From a virus: a stretch of 64,000 nt of DNA. The notes below the pieces were generated by a model that was given only the letters and a program-made list of their open reading frames with translations, did no database searches and was not told the origin of the DNA. The stretch is from the IMG/VR virus record IMGVR_UViG_3300046542_000168, positions 1-64,000 of that record; one strand, given 5' to 3'. The translations under genes and the position numbers were made by a program. Positions 24,743 to 33,740 of this stretch are shown here, piece by piece. The number at the start of each line of letters is the position of its first letter. The stretch's first letter is position 1.

Positions 24743-25107
24743 TAGCGGATTTCCTTATCTGCTTGAAGGGTGAAGATAGTTACACCCTGTTGTTTACCAC
24801 CTAGCTTCGCCTTGATGCTACGTGCTTTATCTCGGTCTGTAACTGTGCTGTGCAACTTACCTTCCTTAGTAAGGATACCATAGGCCAGAACTTTACCGGG
24901 AGACTTGCGACGTTCGACTACCAGTTCCATTTCCTGCGATTCTGCCATCCAGCCACGCTGAGACGGAAAATCAACAATCATATCGGAGTCTTTCGTATCA
25001 ATAGTGCGTACTGTACCAACATCACCAGGGCTAACTTGCCCCCAGTCGAATGCGGGCTCACCTACACTAGCCTTAACTCTTACTTTATCACCAACTTTAA
25101 ACGTCAT
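24742..25107 (-). CDS. KOW/MIB-HERC2-like small-barrel protein (121 aa)
   Basis: The ATG at 25107 (ATGA overlap) gives MTFKVGDKVRVK ... GDVGTVRTID ... MIVDFPSQRGWMAE, the pattern of a small SH3-like/KOW or MIB-HERC2 barrel. The C-terminal 50 residues are basic. Possibly an RNA- or protein-binding factor; unknown in phages. Confidence 0.7.
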   Translation of the reverse strand: MTFKVGDKVRVKASVGEPAFDWGQVSPGDVGTVRTIDTKDSDMIVDFPSQRGWMAESQEMELVVERRKSPGKVLAYGILTKEGKLHSTVTDRDKARSIKAKLGGKQQGVTIFTLQADKEIR

Positions 25108-25397
25108 TCCTTGACTTTCCACTCTAGTCTTTTAACTTCTACTTGAACTACTTCATATGCATCTTCGCCGTATTCATATTCATAGTCGGACCAGTACGAC
25201 CCAGACTTCGAACATGATTGTAGGAAGAACTTACCGTCATCTCGACTGTAAATGCGATCCCAGAGGACATACTTGCGTTCATTGATTTCATCTGTCTCTT
25301 CATACAGGGCGTATGAATGACCATCTAGCTCAAGCGTTTCGCCGTCGTACAGCTCGCTTAGCTCTGCGACCAGCGCACTTCCTAGTGATGTGGGCAC
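25104..25397 (-). CDS. Small acidic unknown protein (97 aa)
   Basis: GTG start with GGGGAGG 7 bases upstream and a strong promoter at 25432-25459, so this is the first gene of a sub-operon that includes SSB and exonuclease. Strongly acidic with many Tyr; no motif recognised. Confidence 0.68.
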   Translation of the reverse strand: MPTSLGSALVAELSELYDGETLELDGHSYALYEETDEINERKYVLWDRIYSRDDGKFFLQSCSKSGSYWSDYEYEYGEDAYEVVQVEVKRLEWKVKE

Positions 25398-25431
25398 AGT
25401 TTTACCTCCCCTCTCTGGGGTGGTGAGCGCA

Positions 25432-25459
25432 ATTCTACAGCGTTTCCGTGCTGTGTCAA
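25432..25459 (-). promoter_or_regulatory. Strong internal sigma-70 promoter (leftward)
   Basis: On the minus strand: perfect -35 TTGACA (plus 25454-25459), 16-bp spacer and -10 TAGAAT (plus 25432-25437, five of six consensus). It would drive the 97-aa gene, SSB and downstream genes independently of read-through from the polymerase gene. Confidence 0.75.
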
Positions 25460-25506
25460 GCGCTTACCACCTATTTTTTATAAAATGGTTGAAGCCAACG
25501 GGTGAC

Positions 25507-28152
25507 TCAGTGGCAATCCTTCCAGCTCCGGCCCAGGACGTACCCGGCATCGAGCGGAACGTTGAGGTCGAAGTCTCTGTTGACCAGGGCTACAGCCTCG
25601 GAGATGAGTTCTCCCTGGCGGCAATAGGCCACGAACCACGCCTTTTCTGTGTGCTGTACATCGCTCCAGACACCCTCTTGAGCGGCCTTAAAGTCGCTGG
25701 CCACCTTCTCGCATCGGGCATCCTCGGCAGCCTGGAGCTTTTTACGCTCAGCCTTGTCTGGGTGCTCGATCTTCTGCCAGCCCAGGGCCTCTTTAGTGAA
25801 GACCTTGAACTTGACCGACTCACGGTTGACTTCGCCCTGAGCTTCATCATGCATTGCGATCATTTGTTGCCACCAGCTAGTAACTTCGTCCAGAGACTGT
25901 TTGAAGAAGTCCACAATCATTCCTTCAGCGGCTGCTAGTCGGTCGTGGTAAACCATAACTTTCTTCGCACATACAACACCGCCACCCTGGAACAGGCTGT
26001 TGAGGATTGCGTGAGCTGAACGAGTCGGAATAAGACGGCCATCAATACCAATGATGCGTTTCTTCTGGAACTGCTTTTCCCACTCTTTCTTCAGAGCATC
26101 TTTCAACTTAGCTAGTGGCTCAGCGGCTTCCCAGAAGGCGTCATAGATCATCTGACCAATCTCCAGGGAGCAACCGATGGTCTTAGCAATCTTCGCAGCC
26201 TGGGCACCATACGTGGCGCCATATTTAACGTTCTTCGCGGGGCTACGGCCAAAGTCACTGGCGATAATTGCACTAATGCGTTGAGCCATCATTGTGTGAA
26301 CGTCAAACGGCTTCTCCTGAATAAGCGAGTTGCAATATGCCTTCAGGTCATCGGCCTCGTGAATCCAGCAGTAGTGCCCTTCAATGCGTGCTTCCAGGGA
26401 ACTAAAGTCATAGCCTAGTTGCCATGCGACATTGCTGTCTGCCATGAACAGAGCGCGCATATTCTCACCGTACAGGCTGGTTGAGCGCGGAACGTTAACT
26501 ACAAGACGGTGCCTCATCCTTGAGGTAGCGGCATCACAAGTACCAGCAGGGGTTGGGATACGCCCGTCTTCACGGATGTTCGCCAGATACCCCTTAGAGG
26601 TCTGTTCGTCTGTATCGTCTTCGAAGTCTTCGAAGGTCTGGCCACCACCCAGGATGGAGTTGCGACGGTGACGATAGGTCAAGTATTCAGTGATGTCTGT
26701 AATGCAAGCCAGCTCTTCGGAACTTTCAGCAATCTCTTTCAGGTTCGGGCAAATCTCCTTCTCCTGACCAACTGTAAAACTAGGGTTGGTTTGAACCTTA
26801 AGTCCACCACCCCGTTGTTTACGCTTGAGGAAGAAACCTTCCAGGCGCATACGGTTGGTTCGTTCATTGCCGAGCGGCGAGAGTTCAAGGAACTCCATCC
26901 GGTCTTTACGGAACTCGACGTTAAGAGTTTGCTCGATATAACGATTGATTGCTGCATCAAGTTTCTCAGGCGACAACTTGTTCTTCTTCGCGTCAACCGT
27001 CAGGTCTTTCTCTTTGTACTCTAACGGCCTCCATCCGAGAGATACCAGCCACTCTTTAATGTGGGTCGTATCGTTGATAGTCGCCGTCATGGTAGTACGA
27101 AGAGGTACATCAGCAGGCAGGGGTAGCTGGTATGTTTTTCCTTCCCATACCAGTTCGTAGCCTGTTTCTGTTTCCGCGATTTCCCCGCCGATCTTCTCGA
27201 CAAACTTCCGCATATTGGCCGATGGCTCGCCCGTAGACTTCTTGAACTGAAGTTTCGGTGGAGTAAAGTCGGCCATGTAGCCTTTCGTTGCTGGCCGTGG
27301 CGGAATAATCGCCTCGATCTTCACTCGGCGCTCTTCCATCATGGCGTCAAGTTCGGTCAAGCACTCTTCAGCCAGGGCCTTGTCGAACGCAAACCCACGG
27401 TGCTCCTGTCGAGTGATTAGCTCGACAGTCTGCTTCTCCAGCTTAATCGCCGGGTGCCACTTATCACCCCAGTCCCACAGCGTCATCTCGGCATCGAGTT
27501 TCTTCGCTACAAGCTTGTTCGCTTTAACGTCGAGGATGTTGTAATAGACCATATCTGCACCGGACAACAGAAACTTGAAGTCCCGTGGTACGTGTGGCCT
27601 GAAATCCATCTTCTCATCGCTAGAGCCTACAGCCAGGTTTTCCAGGCTGTGGCCCCCGAACCGATCCGGGTTGAGCGTCTTAGAGCGCACCATCGTGTCG
27701 TCAAACACAACGGGCTTGCCACCCCACGTATCATCCCCCAGCGGCGTATCCATGCCGATTTCAACCTTATAATCAACGCCGAAGTACAGCTTGATTACTA
27801 ACAAGTCGAAGTTAATCTGGTTGTGAGCGATGATCCGACTTCCTTCTGGAATCCATTCCAGAAACTTAATGTAGTCTTTCAGGGGGCGATGGACATAATC
27901 TAGCGGCTCATAGCCTTCGAAGGTGTATGTATAAGCATCATTGATGATGCCGAAGTCTACAACATAAGGGCGACCATCGAATACATACTTGGGTCCATCG
28001 TGGAACGCGACTACCTTGTCATCGAATTCAACAACAATACAGTGGATCGCGAAGTCTTCTTTCAACTTATAGGGAACACTGGAGTAGTCGATAGAACTGC
28101 TATTCAGCAGCCCCGTCGATTCCAGATCCCAGGTAATATCCTTGGGTAGCAC
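25507..28152 (-). CDS. Family A DNA polymerase with 3'-5' exonuclease domain
   Basis: 881 aa, longer than T7 gp5 (704 aa). N-terminal proofreading exonuclease: DxE in ITWDLES, ExoII IIAHNQINFDLL, ExoIII YNILDVKANK. Polymerase motif A GYDFSSLEAR, motif B RSPAKNVKYGATYGA with the catalytic Lys and Tyr, motif C MHDEAQGEV. It replicates phage DNA, presumably with the primase-helicase, SSB and exonuclease encoded beside it. The last part extends past motif C in a charged tail. GTAAG-type repeats lie in the leader. Confidence 0.96.
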   Translation of the reverse strand: MLPKDITWDLESTGLLNSSSIDYSSVPYKLKEDFAIHCIVVEFDDKVVAFHDGPKYVFDGRPYVVDFGIINDAYTYTFEGYEPLDYVHRPLKDYIKFLEWIPEGSRIIAHNQINFDLLVIKLYFGVDYKVEIGMDTPLGDDTWGGKPVVFDDTMVRSKTLNPDRFGGHSLENLAVGSSDEKMDFRPHVPRDFKFLLSGADMVYYNILDVKANKLVAKKLDAEMTLWDWGDKWHPAIKLEKQTVELITRQEHRGFAFDKALAEECLTELDAMMEERRVKIEAIIPPRPATKGYMADFTPPKLQFKKSTGEPSANMRKFVEKIGGEIAETETGYELVWEGKTYQLPLPADVPLRTTMTATINDTTHIKEWLVSLGWRPLEYKEKDLTVDAKKNKLSPEKLDAAINRYIEQTLNVEFRKDRMEFLELSPLGNERTNRMRLEGFFLKRKQRGGGLKVQTNPSFTVGQEKEICPNLKEIAESSEELACITDITEYLTYRHRRNSILGGGQTFEDFEDDTDEQTSKGYLANIREDGRIPTPAGTCDAATSRMRHRLVVNVPRSTSLYGENMRALFMADSNVAWQLGYDFSSLEARIEGHYCWIHEADDLKAYCNSLIQEKPFDVHTMMAQRISAIIASDFGRSPAKNVKYGATYGAQAAKIAKTIGCSLEIGQMIYDAFWEAAEPLAKLKDALKKEWEKQFQKKRIIGIDGRLIPTRSAHAILNSLFQGGGVVCAKKVMVYHDRLAAAEGMIVDFFKQSLDEVTSWWQQMIAMHDEAQGEVNRESVKFKVFTKEALGWQKIEHPDKAERKKLQAAEDARCEKVASDFKAAQEGVWSDVQHTEKAWFVAYCRQGELISEAVALVNRDFDLNVPLDAGYVLGRSWKDCH

Positions 28153-28161
28153 CTTACTTCC

Positions 28162-28527
28162 TTACTGTTTACTTACGATATTGCCAGAGTAGGTTTTAAC
28201 ACTACCCTCGATAAAACGACTTGAAACGTTGCCAGAATATGTACTGACACTCTCAACAATCCCTCCGCAACGGACATCGCCCGAAGAGGTATTGATTGAC
28301 TGACAATTGCCACTTACCCTAACGGAGCCTGAATGCGTCTCCAGTCGAGTCACGTCACCTTCAACGGTTACGATAACTCTGCGGTCAGGGATATTGCTTC
28401 CTTGCAACACCCCATCAACAAACACATCGTCGTGAATTATATTGATCTTTTGCCCGGTGTACTTTACGCCGTTAATGTTGACAGTGCCTACACCCTTAAA
28501 CATCGCATCGAACAACTCACCGATCAC
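28162..28527 (-). CDS. Repeat protein with beta-helix-like pattern (121 aa)
   Basis: The second half is built from four repeats of about 16-17 residues with the pattern T-x-S-G-x-V-x-x-x-G (HSGSVRVSG, SSGDVRCGG, YSGNVSS, YSGNIVS), as expected for a small right-handed beta-helix. Proteins of this kind are widespread in large phages; function unknown. ATGA overlap with the primase-helicase gene. Confidence 0.8.
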   Translation of the reverse strand: MIGELFDAMFKGVGTVNINGVKYTGQKINIIHDDVFVDGVLQGSNIPDRRVIVTVEGDVTRLETHSGSVRVSGNCQSINTSSGDVRCGGIVESVSTYSGNVSSRFIEGSVKTYSGNIVSKQ

Positions 28528-30335
28528 TGTTCATCCTCCAGTAGTGCCGCCAGATGCGGATTCGCGTCCATGTAATTATCGAAGTCGTGCAGGCGAGCGG
28601 TTGGAATGTCATAGAACATGCCGCCTGCTGGGCCCGTCTCCGAAAAGTCGCGGTTCTTCAAGATGTTTACAGAAGTCTTGTTCCGCAAGATCGGATTAGC
28701 ATTCTGCTTGTCACGCTCCAGGGAGAGTGTCAAACCAGAAGCTTTAACAAGGAACGAACTACCTTGTGCGTCATCTTCCGTCAGCGGAGAGTCTTTGCCG
28801 CCATTAGTTGTCTTACGAACGTGCGAAACGATAATCAGTGTAATGCCGTACTCCTTGATGATCTTCTTGAACCAAGTTGCAACTTCCTCTTGATCGCTAA
28901 CACTCATACCAGACAACAAGTCGGAGTAAGGGTCAACGATCAGAAGCGTGATGCCCTGGCCGATAATCATCTCAAGGATCTTCTCCTTGATTTGTTCCCA
29001 GGAAGCACCCCGGTCATCGCAAACATAGAACGTTGGTGAGCCATCAGGGCGGGCATACAACTTGTCGATTTGAGCATCATGCGCAGTCAAGTAAGCTTGC
29101 CGCTCTTCCTTGTCCATTCTGTGCAAGGCTTTGCCGAGGTAGTACGACAACAAGTTCAATGAGAACTTACCGTGAGCCTGCTCTAGCGACAGAACACCAA
29201 CACGCTCTGTTGGTTCGCAAAGTGCCATATGCTCAGTAAGAGCACTCATCGCAGTAGTCTTACCGATACTGGTTTTAGCCAGTAGTAGGAAGATTTCCTG
29301 CTTTACAATACCACCACCACTCTTAGCCGATACTCCAGCGAAACACTCTGGAAGAGTAATGATCGGTAGGTCTGCCTGATCCATCGCGGCCTGTTTAAGT
29401 GCCGTTGATGCATGGATACCTGCTGGTGTATAAGGCTGGGCACCCCAGAAGTCGTTGATAAAGTCTTGTTCCGCACGCACAGCTCTTCCAGACGCATTGT
29501 CGTGGATATAGGCGTTCGGATCTTTCTTCCGCATCTTCATTACAAAGACTTTACTGCGGGGAAGTACTTTAACGACCTTCTCTAGCGCCTTCTGTCCGGC
29601 ATCGTCCTGATCCATGCAAATAACGATCTTCTTGAACTTATTGAAGAACTCGTACTGTGCCTGGACTTGCTTATGTAAAGAACTTTCCCCAATGGTGCTG
29701 GATACAACTGCAACTGGATCGAATGCCTTGTTCTTCTGGGCATCACTGAGCATCTGATATGCGGCTAGAGCGTCATGCTCGCCACCAGTAATAAGCACTG
29801 TGCCGTTGAACGTTTTAAACCACATCTGGCCAAAGAGGTCGCAACTCATGCCAGTCTCACCGAACGGATTCGAGAACTCTTTCGGATGTTTGCGGATCTT
29901 GTAACCGCTGAGCTTGTAGTTCTTAGTACACGGGTAGTAAATCTCGTCTACTGTACCGTCTGTCTCATTATATCGGTAACGCACCATGAACTTCTGTGAA
30001 GTCTCATCGCGAATTCCGCGATAACCCTTCGTCTTGCTTCCAGTCTCTGCCTTGAGTTGGTTGTGAATCTCTTCGTTAAACGGCTTGCCCACTACTGATA
30101 TCTCTTGCTCTCTTTCTTCATAACCGCCATTCGCTTCCATCCATTCAATGCTTGGATAACTCCATTCACACGAGAAACAGCGACAGCCCTTGTGTCTGCC
30201 TGAAGAGTCCAGCCCGTAAACAACTAGGTTATCCCCAGAGTTATCATGGCCTGTCTTCCGGCAAACGGGACACGCAATGTGCCCAGCTTGCGACAAATCT
30301 AATACTTGCCCATACTTTTTAATTTCGTGACTCAC
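28524..30335 (-). CDS. T7 gp4-like primase-helicase
   Basis: 603 aa. N-terminal zinc-binding motif CPVC (22-25) and CFSC (53-56), then a TOPRIM primase domain (GEHDALAAYQML) and a RecA-like helicase with Walker A TSIGKTTAM and Walker B LLIVDPYSDLL, plus an ASVL-type Gln-rich loop downstream. It unwinds DNA and makes primers at the fork. Confidence 0.95.
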   Translation of the reverse strand: MSHEIKKYGQVLDLSQAGHIACPVCRKTGHDNSGDNLVVYGLDSSGRHKGCRCFSCEWSYPSIEWMEANGGYEEREQEISVVGKPFNEEIHNQLKAETGSKTKGYRGIRDETSQKFMVRYRYNETDGTVDEIYYPCTKNYKLSGYKIRKHPKEFSNPFGETGMSCDLFGQMWFKTFNGTVLITGGEHDALAAYQMLSDAQKNKAFDPVAVVSSTIGESSLHKQVQAQYEFFNKFKKIVICMDQDDAGQKALEKVVKVLPRSKVFVMKMRKKDPNAYIHDNASGRAVRAEQDFINDFWGAQPYTPAGIHASTALKQAAMDQADLPIITLPECFAGVSAKSGGGIVKQEIFLLLAKTSIGKTTAMSALTEHMALCEPTERVGVLSLEQAHGKFSLNLLSYYLGKALHRMDKEERQAYLTAHDAQIDKLYARPDGSPTFYVCDDRGASWEQIKEKILEMIIGQGITLLIVDPYSDLLSGMSVSDQEEVATWFKKIIKEYGITLIIVSHVRKTTNGGKDSPLTEDDAQGSSFLVKASGLTLSLERDKQNANPILRNKTSVNILKNRDFSETGPAGGMFYDIPTARLHDFDNYMDANPHLAALLEDEQ

Positions 30336-30344
30336 GCGGCCCTC

Positions 30345-30584
30345 TTATGCCAACAGTGGGGCCGGTGGTAACTCGCCGCCAAGGAACTTCCAGAGTTCAT
30401 TGCTCACCTCTTTCGAGATGATAAAGCTAGCGTTTACAGTCCCGTCCCAGTTTTTAGTGATATGGAACTGGTTCCAGTCCAGCTGTCGGGCTGCTTTCGT
30501 CGCAAGGGCGTAGCTGATGTCTGCGATATAGGCACGGGTAGCGTGAATCTCCAGCTTCTTACCGAACGTTTTAAATACTTCCAT
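30345..30584 (-). CDS. Small unknown protein (79 aa)
   Basis: Nine bases upstream of the primase-helicase gene, in the same operon. Mixed composition with a hydrophobic Pro/Leu-rich C-terminus. Unknown. Confidence 0.65.
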   Translation of the reverse strand: MEVFKTFGKKLEIHATRAYIADISYALATKAARQLDWNQFHITKNWDGTVNASFIISKEVSNELWKFLGGELPPAPLLA

Positions 30585-30600
30585 GTACAGCTATTCCTTC

Positions 30601-30837
30601 CTACAGCTCTTTAAAGTAATCGGATGACTGCCAAGCCATCTCAGGGAATCGCTTGTTGGACGGCATATCAAACCAGTTGGGATTCCCGTCATCCTCAATA
30701 ATGAAGCCATCGGGACCGTGAATGTTCTCGAACGTAAACCGATACGTTTTACCGAGAGTTAGTTGTCCCGGTGTTGCCTTAATACAGAGCAGATACGCAA
30801 CCTTCCCATCATTGAAGTCCGGCCAATACGCTCCCAT
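30601..30837 (-). CDS. Small unknown protein (78 aa)
   Basis: Begins directly at the stop of the Nampt-like gene (1-base overlap). It contains a TLGKTYRFTFENIHGPDGFIIEDDG segment typical of a small beta-barrel seen in other phage proteins. Function unknown. Confidence 0.65.
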   Translation of the reverse strand: MGAYWPDFNDGKVAYLLCIKATPGQLTLGKTYRFTFENIHGPDGFIIEDDGNPNWFDMPSNKRFPEMAWQSSDYFKEL

Positions 30838-32522
30838 TACGCTCGGCCCTCCAGGCGAAGACGAATCTGCTCCAGGGTGGTAGTACGGACGAAGCGACCA
30901 TCCTTGAACACAAGCTTCAGCAAGTTATCTTCAGCAGCTTCTTCGGATGGAGTTACATCGTCATCCAAGAAGTAACCGGCTTCTGAATTGCGGCCTACAA
31001 ACAGCAAGCCTCGTGCAGATTTCTTCTTGCTGTCGGTCTTCGGATCTTTATAGATGCTGATACCTTTGCCATTAACTTCAGTGTAAGTAGCCTTTACCGC
31101 AAACCCGAAAGTATCTCTGGAATTCATCTGATAAGTATATGATCCGATGCCCATCGTTACGTTTCCAGAGGCAAAGCCCTTCGCCTCCAGGCGCTCCAGA
31201 ATCTCCAGGCAACGCTTGGTGGTAATCGAGTCGCCGTAGATAAGGCCAATATGCTCATCGAGCAGCTTATAGCCCTTCGAAGTTACGGTGCCGCCGAAGA
31301 TTTCCCAGAGGACTTCAATAGCGCCTTTAACTTCGTGCAACGGTACTTCTTCACCAAGTTCAAGTTCCCAGTCGGGACCACAGCACTCACATGCGCAAAC
31401 GTCTACAACTTCGAACCGGAAATACTTGCCATCCTGCTCGACAACATCGTATTCGTTCATCATATCCGTAACGTACATATCTTCTGGCGCGACAGTCATG
31501 CCGCAAACCACTTGTACTGGATCACCAGAGTCTGGACGAATCACTAACTTGCCGGGAGTAATACCATTGCTCTCACGAGCCATGATTACATCTTTCAAGT
31601 CCGGCAGGATTTCTGTCAGTACTGCCCAGAAGTCGAACGAGTCTGCAACATACGAGACGATACCTTTCGGGAACTTTCGGGTAATCAAGTCTTGCAGAAA
31701 CATCCGCTCAGCAATAAGGCGCAAATCTTCGCCGCATGGATTGACGTTAATGTCTTGCTCGATCTTCAAGATGTTGCTTGTTGCTACAGCGTGCTCAGTG
31801 GCCGGTACAGAGGCCGCAACGAAGTCCTTAGCCCCGTAGTACTCCATGGCGTACAACACGCTACCCAGGGTATCCGTACCCAGGAAGTGAGCGATATGAC
31901 CGAAGCCGCTACGTGCCGCGTCTTCTGGGCCGGACATACCACGGGCCGAGAAGTCATGAGCCTGGAACGCCACGCCTTCTACAGGGCTTCCTGTACGCTT
32001 AGCGAAGTCCAACAACATCGCCTTGTACTCACCAGCGATAGTCGCGTTGGTCATGCTCTTCCACGTCAGGTCGCTGAGCGTAGTTTCGAGGAAGTTCACG
32101 AGCCAGTAAGCGTGCGGCACAGTGTTGCGGATCGTCAGGACCGGGATACCCATCGGGACTTTGCGGCCCTCTTCGATGGTCTTAATCTCCAGCGGGAGAT
32201 AACCCAGGTCGTGAAGTTTCGACAAGCCGTCAGTACTTACAGAATCTGAGCCCAGGTAGAAGTCGCAGAGCAACTTGAATCGGGCAATTGCCAGGCCCTT
32301 ATCCATATCGAAGAACTTTTGCCAGTTCTCGACAATCTCCATAATGGCGCCCTGCATACCGATAACAACAAGTTTGCCGTCGTAGTAGCGGGTTGCCTTC
32401 TGGCGATAGATGCGATCAGAGCGGGGAGTTAGGTTGCTGTAGACAGTTTCAGTGCCATCAGCGTACATCGCAGCATGGCCAAGTTTATAGCCGTCGCTGT
32501 TGAAGGGTGCAAAGATATTCAA
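30837..32522 (-). CDS. nadV: Nicotinamide phosphoribosyltransferase-like enzyme (NadV/Nampt or Namat)
   Basis: 561 aa, somewhat longer than typical bacterial and human Nampt (about 460-490 aa). The N-terminus DGYKLGHAAMYADGTETVYSN, the FQAHDFSARGMSG segment and the VPATEHAVATSN segment match the Nampt active-site regions. Classical Nampt joins nicotinamide and PRPP to give NMN. In the phage NARP1 pathway a Nampt homologue (Namat) instead uses ADP-ribose-pyrophosphate and makes NAD directly. The adjacent Prs-like gene, with no NMN adenylyltransferase in the window, favours the NARP1 reading. Confidence 0.93.
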   Translation of the reverse strand: MNIFAPFNSDGYKLGHAAMYADGTETVYSNLTPRSDRIYRQKATRYYDGKLVVIGMQGAIMEIVENWQKFFDMDKGLAIARFKLLCDFYLGSDSVSTDGLSKLHDLGYLPLEIKTIEEGRKVPMGIPVLTIRNTVPHAYWLVNFLETTLSDLTWKSMTNATIAGEYKAMLLDFAKRTGSPVEGVAFQAHDFSARGMSGPEDAARSGFGHIAHFLGTDTLGSVLYAMEYYGAKDFVAASVPATEHAVATSNILKIEQDINVNPCGEDLRLIAERMFLQDLITRKFPKGIVSYVADSFDFWAVLTEILPDLKDVIMARESNGITPGKLVIRPDSGDPVQVVCGMTVAPEDMYVTDMMNEYDVVEQDGKYFRFEVVDVCACECCGPDWELELGEEVPLHEVKGAIEVLWEIFGGTVTSKGYKLLDEHIGLIYGDSITTKRCLEILERLEAKGFASGNVTMGIGSYTYQMNSRDTFGFAVKATYTEVNGKGISIYKDPKTDSKKKSARGLLFVGRNSEAGYFLDDDVTPSEEAAEDNLLKLVFKDGRFVRTTTLEQIRLRLEGRA

Positions 32523-32557
32523 TTGTGTCTTCCTGACTTACGAACTTACTGACTTAC
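32523..32557 (-). promoter_or_regulatory. GTAAG-repeat leader upstream of the Nampt-like gene
   Basis: The 35 bases before the start codon read on the minus strand as a series of GTAAG/TCAGTAAG-like units. Similar leaders precede genes at 41134, 28152, 24520, 19820 and 43538. They may be extended ribosome-binding regions or protein-binding RNA sites. Confidence 0.45.
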
Positions 32558-33409
32558 TTAAACAACATAGATCCACTCAACCTTTTCGTTGACGACACCG
32601 AGATGGTCAACATTGCCCTTAGCTGTGCCGTGGTATGAGTTGGTGGTATAAATTTTATCGTACATGCCGGGAGCGGTTAGTAGTTCAAGGCCCTTAGTGA
32701 AGAGGCCGTGTGTAACTACAAGCTTCAAGGCTGCACACTTCTGGCTACGCAGTACAGTCGCCAGTTCTGTAAATGTCTTACCGCCGTCGCAAATGTCATC
32801 GGCTACTAGGAGGTTAAGACCTTTTACATCAGCTAGGACTTGGACGCCTTCAATTCTTCCTGTTGCTACATCCCGTACTTTGTTCGCACAGATAACACCT
32901 TTAGCGCCAATAGTTGTTGCCAGATTGTGGGCCTTTTTATATGCCCCTGCGTCCGGTGCAACTATATAGTAGTCATTAAAGTTGTCAACGATATTATTGA
33001 ATATCTTTGATTGTGGCATGTTTTCGCAATTCTTAATAACAGCGGACGCCACGTCACTATGAGCATCAAGAAGAACTACAGTGTTGAATCCACAAGAATT
33101 AATCAAAGATCCCATAACCGCAACACTAAGAGCTTCGCCATTTACGCACGGGCGGTCCTGGCGAGCATATGGCATGTACGGCATCCACAAATCCATTTCA
33201 GCTCGTGGATAGTGACGGCGAAGTGCATCTACCGTGAGCAGTAGAGCAATAATGTCGTCGCTAGTTTGAAGTGAAGCGTCAATACGCAGCCAGTCTACTT
33301 TGTTAGATGGGCTTTCGCTACCTACATTGATATCTACTTTAACCTCCCCACCTGGGAACTTACTTACAGATACAGCAGTAGTGTTAAAGCCGAAACGGTA
33401 CTTAATCAT
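32558..33409 (-). CDS. prs: Ribose-phosphate pyrophosphokinase-like enzyme (Prs or Adps)
   Basis: 283 aa from the ATG at 33409. It has the ribose-phosphate-binding FPGGEVKV, the DAHSD motif and the PRPP-binding loop LLVADDICDGGKTF. Prs makes PRPP from ribose-5-phosphate and ATP. The NARP1 homologue Adps pyrophosphorylates ADP-ribose instead. Shorter than host Prs (about 315 aa), with the regulatory-flag region reduced. Together with the downstream Nampt-like gene it forms a two-gene NAD-synthesis unit. Confidence 0.92.
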   Translation of the reverse strand: MIKYRFGFNTTAVSVSKFPGGEVKVDINVGSESPSNKVDWLRIDASLQTSDDIIALLLTVDALRRHYPRAEMDLWMPYMPYARQDRPCVNGEALSVAVMGSLINSCGFNTVVLLDAHSDVASAVIKNCENMPQSKIFNNIVDNFNDYYIVAPDAGAYKKAHNLATTIGAKGVICANKVRDVATGRIEGVQVLADVKGLNLLVADDICDGGKTFTELATVLRSQKCAALKLVVTHGLFTKGLELLTAPGMYDKIYTTNSYHGTAKGNVDHLGVVNEKVEWIYVV

Positions 33410-33740
33410 CAAGAATATCCCAGTTTGAAGAATCGCTAAATGCGTGATCGTGGTCCGACCGTGAAGAGTTTTTGCGAGTCGTAACTACGTCTGCAATATC
33501 TTCAACTGCGGATAAAATCTCATCGAGTACGTCACTTCTCCGTTCATCGCGGGAAGTTGAGCGAGCAAGTCGCCCCTGACTGTACGGAATAGATTGCCGT
33601 GCCGGTGCTGGTGGTCGTACTGGAGGCATCGCCGGACGCTTCACAGTTACAGGCTCAGGCTTCTTCCTGAGTTTAAGTAGGGTGGATAGGGACCAGACAA
33701 CAAGTACCACACCGATGATTACTAACGAACATTCGATCAT
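33402..33740 (-). CDS. Single-pass membrane protein (112 aa)
   Basis: N-terminal transmembrane segment (LVIIGVVLVVWSLSTLL), then a Pro/Arg-rich cytoplasmic tail and an acidic helix. Overlaps the prs start by 8 bases. One of three consecutive membrane or exported proteins of unknown role. Confidence 0.65.
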   Translation of the reverse strand: MIECSLVIIGVVLVVWSLSTLLKLRKKPEPVTVKRPAMPPVRPPAPARQSIPYSQGRLARSTSRDERRSDVLDEILSAVEDIADVVTTRKNSSRSDHDHAFSDSSNWDILDD

